This document shows positions 48,041-60,660 of a stretch of DNA of 64,000 nt, one piece after another (position 1 is the first letter of the stretch; each line of letters opens with the position of its first letter). This DNA comes from Rosa chinensis. Lineage: Eukaryota > Streptophyta > Magnoliopsida > Rosales > Rosaceae. The translations under genes were made by a program, and so were the position numbers. The stretch spans positions 54,917,612 to 54,981,611 of the forward strand of contig NC_037091.1 of assembly GCF_002994745.2 (NCBI RefSeq). The letters are read 5' to 3'. Below the pieces are notes generated by a model. It had not been told where the DNA came from. It searched no databases and saw only the letters and a program-made list of their open reading frames with translations.

Positions 48041-50772
48041 TGTGATGCCTCGTAAATTAGTATTTATTTTTCAAGGATTTTCTGGAATTTAAATTGTGGG
48101 TATCGGATGGTTTTGTGGCTAATGGATGGAGCGGAAGTGTTTCGGGCGAATCATTATTCAGGAAGTGTCGTTTTAGGGGGGGCGCAAGGGTTGACTTTTT
48201 ATTCGTTGGGTCTCTCCGGAAACTTCCTTCACAAAAGTTGTAGAGCGCGTCGATACAAGTTCGTGGATATGTGGAACGCGGAAATCAGAGTTTGTATGAG
48301 GAAGTTATGGCCATTGGAAGAAGTTTCCATTTTAGTATAGATAGAAGTTTCCCGAGTGGGAAACTTACTATTTTCATTTGGTTTCCTTTTCCAGAAACTC
48401 TCTTCCTCTCTCTTCTCTCTCTCAAGTCTCAACTCCTTCAGTGTCGAAATATTTCGACTGACCCGACTCGAACTGACTTTTCCGATTGTTTCCGGCGATC
48501 TCTGGCCGTGAAACTTGGTCAACTAGTTCGTCTCCTCCGTCTGGTCGTCCCTCTGGTGTCCTCTAGCTGCGATTCGCGGAGGTGATGGTGCTAGAAGGCG
48601 GCGGAGTCTGGTGTATTCGGACCCTGTCATAAAATGTAGCTCCGGCGACTTCGTGGCTTCATGCTTCCTTGGTTGAGTTCAGAGAAGGCTTCCTGATCGA
48701 TCTGTGGTGGTTGTTTGGATCAATTTATGTGGAACTTGGTTCAACTCGGGTTGAACTATAATCCACGGCTTGTGAGGTAGTTTTCGACCCTTTATGCTTT
48801 TTTCTGACTTCAAGCTAGTTATGAAAATTCACAAGCATGCTTAGATGAACAACTTTGATGTTGAGAGTTTTGTGAAATACTGAGTTTTGGCCCGCGGCGG
48901 TGCGCTGTGGCGGCTTTCTGTCCATGTAGGGAACAGTTTTTGGTATTATATATGTTCTATTCGTTGATACGAGCGTTTTGATATATAATATACAAATTTT
49001 GGAGTTCATATGGAATTGTTATGATTTTTACGGTTTCATACCGGTCGATTTATTCGATCCGTGAGGATTCGAGCTTCCGATCGACTTGTGGTTTTGTCAT
49101 ATCGATCGTAGAAATATTCCGGAGACATTGGGTGGTCTCGGATGTGGTTTCGCCTTGATTGGCGTCACTTTGGGAATTTTAGTTCAAAACAGGGGTTTCG
49201 GACTTAAATCATTTGTGGATTGTTGCTAAGTTGAAATCGTATGTGATTAGGTACTTGATGAGGTATCTTTGGATGGTTATTTTGTGGTGTGGCTGCCTTG
49301 TTCTGTATTGAAGATGCAGCGGGAGTTTCGAGGCGAGTAATCTCACAAGGTTCATTAATGAACAGAATACCTTTATTGTTTTGAGAGTTATTTAGTTAAC
49401 TGCAAACTATTGTTGGTATTAGTGGCATTCCTGAGTGAATGACCACGTGTGTATATATATATTTACGTGAAATATGTATATTCTTGTGGGTTGATGGGTG
49501 ATTTATGCAATAGGGATTGATGGGTTTCATTCTATTGCTGGAGGCTTGACTTTTCGGGAGACAATGTGTTAGGAATTGGGAATTCCTATTGTTTGGGAAG
49601 TGTCAAGATTTGTGTGGGTTGTTTAATGTTTTGATCTGACGACCTGGGGAGGTCTGAGGATTCGGGGTTGCTGGAAGTGATTCATGTGGTGATCTGTGTG
49701 ATGATCTGTGTGGTGATATGTTTGACGATCGAGACTTCACGCCTTTGACTGGGTGAGTGGATAAGATCAGTTAGCGATCTGTGTGACCTGTGTGGTGATC
49801 TGTCTGAAGATCGGGACTTCACGCCTTTGGCTGGGTGAGTGGATACGATCAGTTAGAGTTCTAGTCCGTTGTTGGCACATCATGGGAGGTAGCGGGCAGC
49901 TATCTGATGCTCATGAGTACGTGTTTTTAAAAGAGAGTTTCGGGGATTCTTTCTTTTAAATGTTCTGGGAGGACTTGTGAATCATATTCTATTTGTTAGG
50001 TTAATGATAGATATGATTGAGATGTGTGTTGATGTGTTGTGTGTCTAGGTTAGACTGATTTGTTGTTGGTACATCATGGGGGGTAGCGGGGAGCTATCTG
50101 ATGCTCATGAGTGCGTGTTTTTAAAAGAGAGTTTCGGGGATTCTTTCTTTTAAATGTCTGGGGAGGACTTGTGTATCATATTTAAATTGTCAGAGTTTCA
50201 ATTAATATGATTTTTGTCACGGGGTGATTGTGTTGTGTTCTTTTGGGAAAAGAATGTGCTGTGTTGGGAAAACAAGGTGTGTGGTTCTTTTTCACGAGTT
50301 GATGGGTTTCCTCGTTGGATGAGTTGTGCGTGTGTGTTTTGAGTTACTCATACGAGCTTGCAAAAGCTTACCAGGTTTGTTGTGTGGCAATCCGGTGCAC
50401 CATTCAAATAGTGTAGGGGTTATTTCTGCAGGTCAGGATAATCGTGGCTGATGCTGAGGTAGCGTGCTTGCAGCTTAACGGTAGGAAGCCATTTATGTGA
50501 CTTCACCTTTATTAAGACTTCCGCTTGTTGTGAGCTCTGAGGAGCATTCACGTTTTATTTTGTTGTGGCAATTTAATTCGTAAGCTATTGTATTACCTAA
50601 CTTTGTGGAGGGCGAGTATATGTTATTATTATGGGTTCAGGGCATCAATGTGTACTTGGGTTAAAAGGGAAAAATTTCCAGGTATTTTGTATTGATGACT
50701 GAACGATCGCGCATATATAAGTATGAGATTATATATTGATTTTTAATGTTGTTAAAAATCAGGGGCGTGACA
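48041..50772 (+). mobile_element. Solo LTR 1 (2.7 kb, probably Ty3/Gypsy)
   Basis: Starts TGTGATGCCTCG and ends GGGGCGTGACA, flanked by the 5-bp duplication GGTAT (48036-48040 and 50773-50777). No internal polyprotein or second LTR is seen, so it is a solo LTR left by recombination. The long LTR and its ends suggest a Ty3/Gypsy chromovirus type (inference). It contains a duplicated segment of about 125 bp (near 49873 and 50065). Confidence 0.8.
49690..50190 (+). repeat. Internal repeats of solo LTR 1
   Basis: A unit containing GGTAGCGGG..AGCTATCTGATG and AGAGAGTTTCGGGGATTC occurs at about 49873-49998 and again about 193 bp later. Just before it, a GATCTGTGTG..CTTCACGCCTTTG segment is repeated at about 49720 and 49800. 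Confidence 0.75.
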
Positions 50773-52678
50773 GGTATCTATGGCATCGCAGCAAGAGAAG
50801 GTCGACATCGAACCTGGACTCTCATCAGGCAACTGGTAGCTGAGAATTGCACTCTACCGTGGCTAATGGCCGGTGATTTCAATGAGATCATGTCCAACAA
50901 TGACAAGTCTGGAGGTCCTAGACGTGCGGCTGCACCTATGGTTGTTTTCTGGGGAACTATGGCAGATTGTGATCTTATAGATATGGGGTTTGTTAGCAGT
51001 CGATTTACGTGGAGCAACAAGTTCACAAAGGAGAGATCGGATCGGGGTTTTCAAACACCATCATGGAGAGCTAGATTTCCGTATAGTAGGGTTCTTACTC
51101 TAAACCCTAGTGAATCTGATCATTGCCCATTGTGGTTAGTTCAGAAAAGTTAAGAAACAAGAAGTTTACAAAGCACTTTCACTTTGAGGAATGCTGGCAT
51201 GGCCATGCTAATTGTGAGGAAATTATAAAACAATCGTGGACTACACCCTCCACGGGTAATGCTCTCATCCAGTTAGCATCAAAGATTGATGTTACGGGGC
51301 ATAATCTCTTGCAGTGGAACTCAAAGGAATTAAACAGTCAAAAGCAAGAGCTGCGTATTATCGAGGAAAAACTTATTGATATTATGAAACTTCCCTTCTC
51401 TCTGGAACAATATGAAGAACAAAGACTCTTGCATGTGAGGCATAGTCAGATTCTTGCTCAACAAGAGAAATATTGGAGGCAGAGGTCTAGGGCAATTTGG
51501 CTCAAAGATGGAGATAGAAACTCAGCATTCTTCCACCGGAAAGCCAGTAATAGAAGAAGCAAAAATATGATAAAAGGCCTCAATGATGAGAGAGGCCAAT
51601 GGCAAAGTGAGCCAGCAAAGATTCAAAGGCTTCTATAACCTATTTCGAGAGTGTTTTCTCGACTGAAGGCACTGACCATGAGGCGCTTGCCACAATCCTT
51701 GCAGCAACACCGACCAAAGTTACTCCTACAATGAATGAGGACTTATTGCGGCCATACTCTGATGATGAGATTAAAAAGGCACTCTTCCAAATGCACCCTT
51801 CCAAAAGTCTGGGTCCGGATGGTATGTCACCCTTCTTCTTTCAAAAGTATTGGAATATTGTCAATTTTGATCTTTGCATGGCAGTTAGGAGTTTCTTACA
51901 AACTAGAGAAATGGAGGCTTGTATCAATTACACTTATTTATTTCTTGTACCAAAGATCAAGGATCCTAAAGAAGCTGCACATTTCAGACCAATTGCCTTA
52001 AGCAATGTGATCTATAGAATTTGTTCCAAAGTTGTCTCAAATCGACTTAAGCAATGGCTACCGGATATTGTTTCACCACTACAGAGTGCGTATGTGCCTG
52101 GGAGAATTATTTCTGACAATACTTTAGTGGCCAATGAAGTGGCACACTTTATGCACAAGCTACAGCATCAAAATGCTGGTTTCTTCTCTTTAAAGTTGGA
52201 CATTAGTAAGGCATATGATCGTCTTCAGTGGCATTATCTCCAGGCAATTCTCACCAAGCTAGGGTTTCATCCTACTTGGATTTCTATAGTCATGAATATG
52301 TTCACTACTGTAAACTACTCAATTTTACTTCAAGGTGAGCCTACTCCTCGTATTTCGCCTACTAGAGGAATTCGGCAAGGAGACCCATTGTCCCCATATC
52401 TTTTTATCTTATGTGTTGAGGGTTTGTCAGCACTTATCACTCATGCAGTACAAAACAATTTCATCTCTGGCCTCCAAATGTGTCCTCAAGCGCCAGTACT
52501 TCATCATCTCTTTTTTGCAGATGATAGTTTGCTATTTGGAACCGCTACACCTGAGGAGTGTACTGCCTACAAACAAATCCTGGACTTGTATGAAAAGGCC
52601 TCGGGGCAGAAAGTGAATTTTCAGAAAAGTATTGTTGCTTTTAGCAGGAATGTGGACTTGGATCTTCAAAACAGTTTG

Positions 52679-55423
52679 TGACAGGACCCGCCCCGGATTT
52701 CACCCTGAAATCTGAAGTGGCCCTGCGGGGTCCACCTTAGAAGAAATTCTTCTAAATATTTGGCAGAACTTCCCCTAAAATGAACTACACAAAAACCTGT
52801 AGAAAGAAAATTTACACTTCTAAATCAACCCATCCTCCTGGAGCCACCTGCTCCTCAAATCACAACTCCAATTTCACAAATAACAGTCTCAACCCACATT
52901 ACAAGCTTAATTTCACAGATTATCAGAGCAATACTATTCCATTAGGTAAAAAGAACATAGAGATAGAATGAGTATGCAGAAGCAATGCTGTTGGCTATGC
53001 CTCGACTCCATGTACGCCCGACCTTATCTAATTTTGCCTGCAAACTGGGCATTTGGAAACAGAAGGGCCCAGGGGAAAGTACGTAAAAACGTTAGCGTGA
53101 GTGGACAAAAATAAACAATTTTAAACCAAATGGATTTTATACTTTCCCACATTTATTTCTTTAAAAAAATTCCCGATGCATGCAATGCTTAACGAAAATA
53201 AAACAAGAGGAGTTCCGCTCAAGAAAACCGACTAGCCCCGCTAGTCACAAACGATTAAAAGAAAAGGTTGAAACTCTGGTACTCAAGGAAATAAAACCAG
53301 CCCCGCTGGCTAAAATAAATCGGACTAGCCCTGCTAGTCAAAAATAGTATAATGAGTAGGGGAAGACGATAGCCATACGAATGAGCCTCCCAGGCTCGGG
53401 TGATAGCCTCCCAGGCTAAAGTACTCCCATTACTCCCGTAATATACCCTTACGCCACTACGTGTAGCGATAGGATACTGGGCTTCAGAATTACTGTCACA
53501 GAGACAGTAACCAGCGCCACAAAGGCGGAAGGCTTCGGTGATCCCATCACCTCGCCACAAAGGCGGAAGATCAATGCTAGCAATGATAATAGTCATCCAA
53601 AGTATGGCAAAAAGGGTAATCCGTAACCATATAAATCCATAAATACATAAGGCTTCCCTAACTCTCGCAAAAGAAATTCCCACGAAGTGTCCCACATGCC
53701 AAGATAAACTCAAATTCAAAAGTAAATAAAAGAAAATAAGCATAGTCCAATGATGTGACCCCGCACGCCATAAAATCTTCAAATAATCAAAGTTCTCAAA
53801 CCGACATTATTGCTAAGGCATTCCAAATGCCAAAACCAAGGATCAAATAAATAAACAAGAAAATAATTCCATCGAAATCCCATTTTGAAAATCTTTCCAA
53901 AAATCTCAAATCCACGAATAGGAATATAACTAAAAAGTAAAATTCCGGAAATCACCTCGGAAATAAATAATTCATCAAATAAAATTATAAATCATAAGCA
54001 ACTTCGGAAACAAATCATTATCGAAAGTAATTATATGAGATAAAACGAAATCAATCTCCGAAATCAAATCACATGCTCGAAATGTAAAATGATAAATAAT
54101 TAGAGCATAATCAAGGAATATATGCATGCATCATTTACTTAAAAACAAAAGTCCACTCATAGTACTATTCCGACGATCACGTATACGAGTTCCTTCATCG
54201 AGCCAGAGCTCGGTACGTCGTCCTGTACACGATTATATTCCGTAAGAGATTCGACAATTTAATACGAATCCCATAATCAAACCCTCACCAATCAACTCTC
54301 AACTTGTTCTCGGATTCAACCCAAATTTTACCTCTAATACTAATTCATTATCTTAAAGGTTCCAAATCAGAACCGAGAGATATCCGACGGTCGGATTCTC
54401 GTAATTCAGTAATCGAAACCCTAAACTTCAAAATTCATAATTAATTCCAAGTTTCTCCAAAAATTACCAAACTTCACATACAAGCTCTACACAATTTATA
54501 GGAATTAATGGGCTAAAAACCGGAATTAAAACACTGCCCTACACGCCTCCACGCGCCACCCACAGTGGCGGCGCGTGGGGCTCACGCGCCGGTGGCCACC
54601 ACCTCCAATGGTCACCAAATTTCGACAACGCCACCGACTCATCAGACCCAACATTTTTCATGTTCACAACATTTTCCAATTTTACCTCGAAGAGCTCCAA
54701 TTTGGCCATTGAACACAAGCCCAGAAAACCCAAGAACCCTAGAATCGGGTTCTCCTTGATTCTCCTTCTACACTGCAAATCGTGGCTCAAGGCTAGGGGC
54801 AAAACGATCCTTGGCAAAAACCGCGCCTTCGACAGTGGTTTGGTGGCCGGAAATGGCCGAAATCGCCGGAAAACGTCAACTGCTACAGTAAACTTCCAAA
54901 CTTCAAATCATGCTTCTCCGGACAAATCGTGACAACCCACGACCACCAGCATGTAGAGGGGGAGGAGGCGAGTCGGGAACCACCAGGGTCTCGCCGATTG
55001 ATGGCCGGACGACGGCAAATCGAAGGAGAAAGGGAAGAGGGCCGACGCGGGGAGAAAGAGGAAAGAGAGAGAAAATCTCGGGGGGAGGGGGAGGGGTAGG
55101 TTTCCGAAAATGGAAACCTACCACAGTAACTTTCCATATATATAGAAAGTTACCATAAACAGTAACCGTGAACAGTAACTTTAATCTTTCGCTTATAACT
55201 TTCACGCACGAACTCCGATTTTTACGTACCATATATGCACGCGCTCGGTTTAACGTCCTCTACAACTTTCATGAAGAAAACTTTCTCAAATTTTGACCCG
55301 AACAAAAGGTCAACAATTTAGGGCCACTAAAGTTACCGGGAAAAAAAAAGTAAAGGTAAAACAAATTGTCATTTACTGTCCAAATGACTAGTAAACCGGT
55401 GAATTTAGGTTCGGGAAGTTATA
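52679..55423 (-). mobile_element. Solo LTR 2 (2.7 kb, opposite orientation)
   Basis: On the minus strand it runs from TATAACTTCCCGAACC to GGGGCGGGTCCTGTCA, flanked by the 5-bp duplication GTTTG (52674-52678 and 55424-55428). The terminal dinucleotide at one end is TA instead of TG, probably a mutation. It has no internal coding region. Its size and terminal GGGGCG..TGNCA word resemble solo LTR 1, but the sequences are largely different, so a related family is more likely than the same one. Confidence 0.75.
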
Positions 55424-58400
55424 GTTTGGCTTCCATTCTAGCAGTACAACTTGTGGATGAACATGATAAGTATCTTGGTTTACCAATGAGAATTGGTAAG
55501 TCCAAAACTGCCAAGTTTGCTTATATTAAAGAAAGGTTATCCAAGAAGTTGATTAGCTGGAAGTCAAAAATTCTCAGTTGCGCTAGCAAAGAAATACTCA
55601 TAAAAGCAGTAGCTCAGACCATGCCCTTGTATGCTATGAACTGTTACTTGCTTTCTAAGAGTTTGTGTGACGATATGCATCAACTATGTGCTTCCTTTTT
55701 TTGGGGTGACACAAATGAAAAAAAGAAGATCCATTGGCGAAGTTGGGAGAAATTATATCTCACAAAGCATGAAGGAGGTATGGGCTTTAAAAACATCTAT
55801 GCTTATAATATTGCCATGCTTGCTAAACAAGGGTGGAGAATTATCTCCAACCCTCATTCTCTTATTGCAAGGCTATACAAGGCAAAATACTTTCCTCAAT
55901 GTTCCTTTTGGGAAGCCAATCTCGGGGACTCTCCCTCCTTCTCATGGCGAAGCATTCTACAAGGTAGGCAGGTTCTTAAGGCAGGTGTACAGTGGAAAAT
56001 TGGTGATGACCAACAAGTGGATCTGTGGCATGATCGCTGGCTTCCTGTTCCAATCCATGTACCACTTATGCCGCCTCCTAACACCTTCTACTCCAAGGTC
56101 GCAGACCTAATTGACATAACTACCCGACAGTAGATCCCAGAAGCAGTCTGTAGTCTCTTTCCCACTCCTATAGCAGAGAAGATTCTATGTATACTACTCA
56201 GTAGAGTTGTTGCTCCGGACAAGTTGATATGGGCTCCATAAAAGAAGGGCCACTACTCTGTAAAATCTGCATATTGGATTGCTCGAATGGATGTTATGCA
56301 ACATGTGTTGGTGTCTACCTCTAGGGGAGATCCTTATAAGGAACTATGGAGATGCGTTTGGAAAGCCAAAGTCCCAAGCAAATTTAGTATTTGTGCATGG
56401 AGGGCTTGTAACAATCTTCTTCCAATAAGAGATCGACTTCTAATAAAGGGGTATGATGGCCCTCGACATTGCTTGGCCTTTTTTGCAATTACCACATTGA
56501 GGATGCAAGTCACCTTTTCTGTAAGTGTCCCATAACATATACAATTCTACATGCTGCACCATTCAACTTGCAGAATACTATACTTCCCTCTTTGAAGTTC
56601 AAGGAATGGATGTTGGAAAGTGCTCTTACTTTACCACCTGACATTTTTGCGAAATTGTTAATGATCATCTAGCCATATGGAAAAATCGTAACAATTTTTT
56701 ATGGAATGGCATTGAGCAATCTGCTCAGGATATTCTATTAAGCAGCTTCACATGGTTGGATAAATTCCAGAAAGCCAGAAACACCAGTCAGCCATCTCCT
56801 GTTAAGCAACAAAGACAGCGATGGAAACCGGCTGAAAATGGAGCCTTCAATCTAAATGTAGATGCTGCATTCCTATCCTACCAAACTAGGGGTGGCCTTG
56901 GAGGAGTTTTACGCAATGCTTCTGGACAATTTGTCGCGGCTTTTGCTACTCCTATTGCTCACACAGCGTCCCCAAAATAATGTGAGTTATATACTATCTG
57001 TGCTGGCCTTGATTTACTTGCCTCACTTCATATTCAAAATGCTGTTGTTGAATCCGATTGCACTGAGGCAATATCGGAAACCTTGTGCCCAGATCATTCA
57101 TTGCTTGCAAATGGAGGTCTTGTTGATGACATTAAGAGAGCTGTAAGAAATACACCTTCAGTCCAAATCCGGTATGCACCACGTTCTTGTAATATGGTGG
57201 CCCATAGGCTTGCAGGTCTATGCTTTGAGGCACAATTTAGCACAGTTTGGCTACATCATAGATGTTCTAAATGCAGATTGTAAACACCTTAATTGAGGGC
57301 ATTCTTAATGAAAGTTTCACTTATTCAAAAACAAAAATTTGTTTTTATTCTTCTCTTTAATTTTTTCTTTTAATTGGCACCAATAAAAGAGAAGAATAAA
57401 AACAACTAACAAAAATTAGTAATTTTATCGATGCGAATCAGAAGAAAAAATTAAAAGAGAAGAATAAAAACAATTTAAAAAATTAATAAAGTCGTATTAA
57501 AAGTTATGACTAATTTTATGGGCGTCAAGCAACAAATTAATCTCTTCTCCGGCTCACCCAAACACCCAATAAAATTAGTCATAATAGAAGAAACAAGGGA
57601 GGGACTATAATAGTAATTTTTATCCTTAAAAGAGAAGAATAAAAACAATTAAAAAAATTAAAGAGAAGAATAAAACAATTAAAAAATTAAAGAAAGAAAA
57701 AATTAAAGAGAAGAATAAAAATAATTAAAAAAATTAAAGAGAAGAATAAAAACAATTAAAAAAATTAAAGAAAGAGAAAGTCAGGGCTATGATAGTAATT
57801 TTATCCATAAAATAGGAAGCTAACGGCACAATTTAACGGAGTATAACGGAATGGACCTAGTAAGTGTAAAACTGAAAGAATAAGGAGTAAACGTGTCAAA
57901 TTAAAAGGCGAGGGACTGAAGTGTTTTTTTCGCAAAAGTTTAGGGACTAAACAATATTTAGCCCCTATTATGAAGAGAAGAGAGCATGCTTTCCAAAACT
58001 GAAATTTTTTACCAATTTAACCTTTATATATTAAAAAACTATGAAATATAATTAATTAATATGGATAATATAGTAAATTGCAAAATAAAAACTAAATGAA
58101 TAAAATTAAAAAAAAAAAATAGTAGAAGACGTTTTTTTTAGGGAAATTGGTCCAAATAGTACCTGAACTATTGCTCCTTATAAATTTCAGTACCTCACAT
58201 TTTGAAAATATCAGAATGGTACCTGAGATTCTGATCCCGACGGAAAATTAGGCCATCTCCAACCCAAAGGGCTAAAAATAGCCCTGAATTCTGTACTATT
58301 CATCGATGTGACATCAACCGCCTCCAATCCGTCAAAGCTAAATTATAGCCTTAAAATATATTTTAACATTTTAGATATGTTATATATATATATATATATA

Positions 58401-59554
58401 TGTTCTTATTTTTTATCAGCAATTTACTTATAGTAATTGAAATCATTTTTATGATAAAAAATATTTCTTCGGTTATATTTTTTTTTTAAGATAATCAAAA
58501 ATATCTTTAGCTGATTTTGAAACGGAATAAAACTAATTTCAAAATGGAATAAAGCTGATTTCGAAATGAAATAAAGTTGAATTCGGAATGGAATCATATT
58601 CTCAATATTTATTTTATTCATGACAAAAACATTTAAAAAGGAACACAACAAAGTAAGAAAATACAAACACTTGTCAGTGACAACCCTGATAATTATTAAA
58701 AACACAAATTGAAAGCTTTGAAAACTCAATCACATAGCAAAGATCTAATTCATGGTGCTTGACCTCGCAGACTCCAGAGGTGTTGGACAAGATCATCTTG
58801 TAAATGTCGGTTGCCAACAGGAGAACGTATCATTCTGTATCGAGACATAGATTCCGACGGTTGAGGTATATATGAGGAAGTAGAAGGAAGATGTGAAAAA
58901 GAAGGCTGAGGTGATATGTATTTATAATGTAAAATAAAAAATAAAAAAAAAACCAACGGCTACATGACGTCAACAACTGCTAGTTGCTGACGTCATGCAC
59001 ATGTCACACAGCACTACCACAGGTGGGCCTCCCATTTCTAATCCATTTGCCCTAAGGGCTAAAGGGCTACTTTGAAGACTAAGGCTTCGTTTGGGATTGC
59101 TGTGCTGTGAGAGAAAGCACTTCGGAACTTGCTGTGAGAGGAAGCACTTCCGAACTTGCTGTGAGGAGAAGTAGCTGAGGTGTTTGGTAAATTGTTTTTA
59201 AAAGTGCTGTGAGGTCCAAAAGCAATTTCTAAGTGTTTGGTAAATTGCACAGCAAAAGTGCTTTGACTGGGTATAATTACCAAAATGGTCATACATGCTA
59301 AGATATGCTACTAAAATACATAATTTTGTTTTTTGATTATGTAACCATACCAAATAAATTTTATTCTCATGTATTATTCTTGTACCCTTGGTTGGACATA
59401 ATAAAATATTTACTTTAAACCCTTCAATATGTATATTATGTTTTACTATTACACAAAATCTCATCTGGCATAGTTGGATTAATTTTCTGACCATAGTTCA
59501 AAGTGAACCATTACACAAAATATACTAAAGTCACTTGAAATTTGCAACTAAATG

Positions 59555-60003
59555 CTAAGTAGATGCATTCATTAGACTTTGTGCAATTGCATTTCTTAAC
59601 ACCTCCATTTCTTGTCTTCCTGGACCATCTCCATCACGTTCATTATCCTTCAGCTCTTCACTAGTCTCTTCACTTGAGTAATTTCCACTTTCATCAAAAC
59701 CAATATCTCGTTGAGCATATCTTCTTATGTAATTATGAAGAGCCATAGTAGCAACAACTATCTTCACTTGTTTTTCATAAGGAAAATGTGGGCATATCAC
59801 GCAAAATACTCCATTTCTTTTTCCATACCTCAAAAGTGCGTTCAATAACACCCCTGAGTGAAGAATGTGCATGATTGAATATTTCTTTATGACTGGTCGG
59901 TTCATCACCTCTACGAAAATGTGGAAGGTGGTACCTCTCACCTTTATATGGTCCTAAATAACCCTTCATTTGTGGATATCCTGCATCCACCACATAGTAT
60001 TTT
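59555..60003 (-). pseudogene. PIF/Harbinger transposase, C-terminal part (DDE_Tnp_4)
   Basis: After an intron-type TTTCAG acceptor at about 60004 the reading is KYYVVDAGYPQMKGYLGPY, then YHLPHFRRG, HSSLRGVIERTFEVWKKKW and MPTFS. One extra base at about 59782 puts the continuation EKQVKIVVATMALHNYIRR in the next frame, ending with an acidic tail and stop at 59555. The N-terminal half with the first catalytic aspartates is missing. Confidence 0.85.
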
Positions 60004-60206
60004 CCTGAAATTAAAAATTATAAGGAATGATTGATCTTAGTAAAATAAGTTATTAGAGGTTCATCTACTTCCAGTTAACATATGAACTGAGTTTCTAAAG
60101 CTTTAACCATATGAATTGCCACTCATCTTTATGAAAAAAGTTGTACTGAGAGTACTAAGCAAGTATAATTCTAGCTGCTCTATGTTTTCCTTCTTCTCTG
60201 GTTTTT

Positions 60207-60208
<2 letters not shown>

Positions 60209-60242
<34 letters not shown>
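60209..60242. repeat. (AT)n microsatellite
   Basis: An AT dinucleotide run of about 34 bp within the inner Harbinger element. Confidence 0.9.
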
Positions 60243-60243
<1 letters not shown>

Positions 60244-60537
60244 CATATATTTCTTACTAGCATGACATGAAGGTCTATATATAGGTATAGAAGATTTACA
60301 CAAAACAATACTGCCTTGTTAAATTACAAGTGCCATGAGCCCATGAAAAATCAAGAATCACAGAAGCCAGTAAGTATAGATAATGGATTTTGATTATAAA
60401 TGTCTACACGTGAGCTAGATATATAGGCAAAAAAAATCAGAGACAGAGAATTTATAACTGTAATAGTCTTGGTCTTCTCTTAATATGTAAATGGAATATG
60501 AGAATTGAAACAGAAAGACAAGACACAAAGAAAAAGA

Positions 60538-60660
60538 ACAAGTAGTGATGTTTTTGAAACCCTTACCGGCTAACAAGAATGGATGGCAGAACAAGTAGTG
60601 ATGTTTTTTGAAACCCTTACCAGCTAACAAGAATGGATGGCAGAACAAATAGTGATGTTT
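60538..60660. repeat. 53-bp tandem repeat, about 2.3 copies
   Basis: Units contain AGTAGTGATGTTTTTGAAAC and GCTAACAAGAATGGATGGCA and differ by two or three bases. No spacers or leader, so it is a minisatellite and not an ordered array. Confidence 0.85.

Larger units (their letters stand above)
47711..57283 (+). pseudogene. LINE ORF2 (endonuclease, RT, RNase H), broken
   Basis: Segment 1 (47711-48040): the endonuclease start WNCQGI and PSLIFLFET, with in-frame stops. Segment 2 (50773-52678): the endonuclease end (LMAGDFNEI, SESDHCPLW), a frame change near 51133, another at about 51636, then RT with FRPIALSNVIY, LKLDISKAYDRLQW, GIRQGDPLSPYLF and the FADD active site. Segment 3 (55424-57283): the RT thumb (YLGLPMRIGK, SKEILIKAVAQTMPLYAM), a stop at 56131, the zf-RVT-like part (WRCVWKAKVPSKFSICAWRA) and an RNase H remnant (LNVDAAF, ESDCTEAI, ANGGLVDDI). 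The gaps are the two solo LTRs. No active protein is possible from this copy. Confidence 0.85.
47568..57338 (+). mobile_element. L1-type LINE inserted in the fold-back element
   Basis: Direct repeats of 13 bp (TTGTTTTTATTCT, 47555-47567 and 57339-57351) flank it, with an A-rich end just before the right copy. The word is also part of the arm minisatellite, so the TSD is supportive rather than decisive. Minus two solo LTRs, the LINE is about 4.3 kb, so ORF1 is missing and the copy is probably 5'-truncated. The ORF2 parts are in order: endonuclease, reverse transcriptase, zinc-finger-like region, RNase H. Confidence 0.75.
47048..57965. mobile_element. Fold-back (long-TIR) DNA element split by a LINE
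   Basis: Two long inverted arms, 47048-47567 and 57352-57965, begin GGGTTAAATACTGTTTAG and the complement of CTAAACAATATTTAGCCCC. They share the order of blocks: AGTCCCT, a CCATTCCGTTATA-type segment, a purine-rich minisatellite (AGAGAAGAATAAAAACAATT units) and a GTGTTTGGGTGAGCC segment. Flanks TATTATTA / TATTATGA are an imperfect 8-bp duplication. Without the inserted LINE the element is only about 1.1 kb, almost a complete palindrome. The superfamily is not assigned. Confidence 0.7.

Noticed and set aside
60538..60660. Repeat array resembling a CRISPR
   Set aside because: Units abut with no unique spacers, there is no cas gene, and the genome is a plant.
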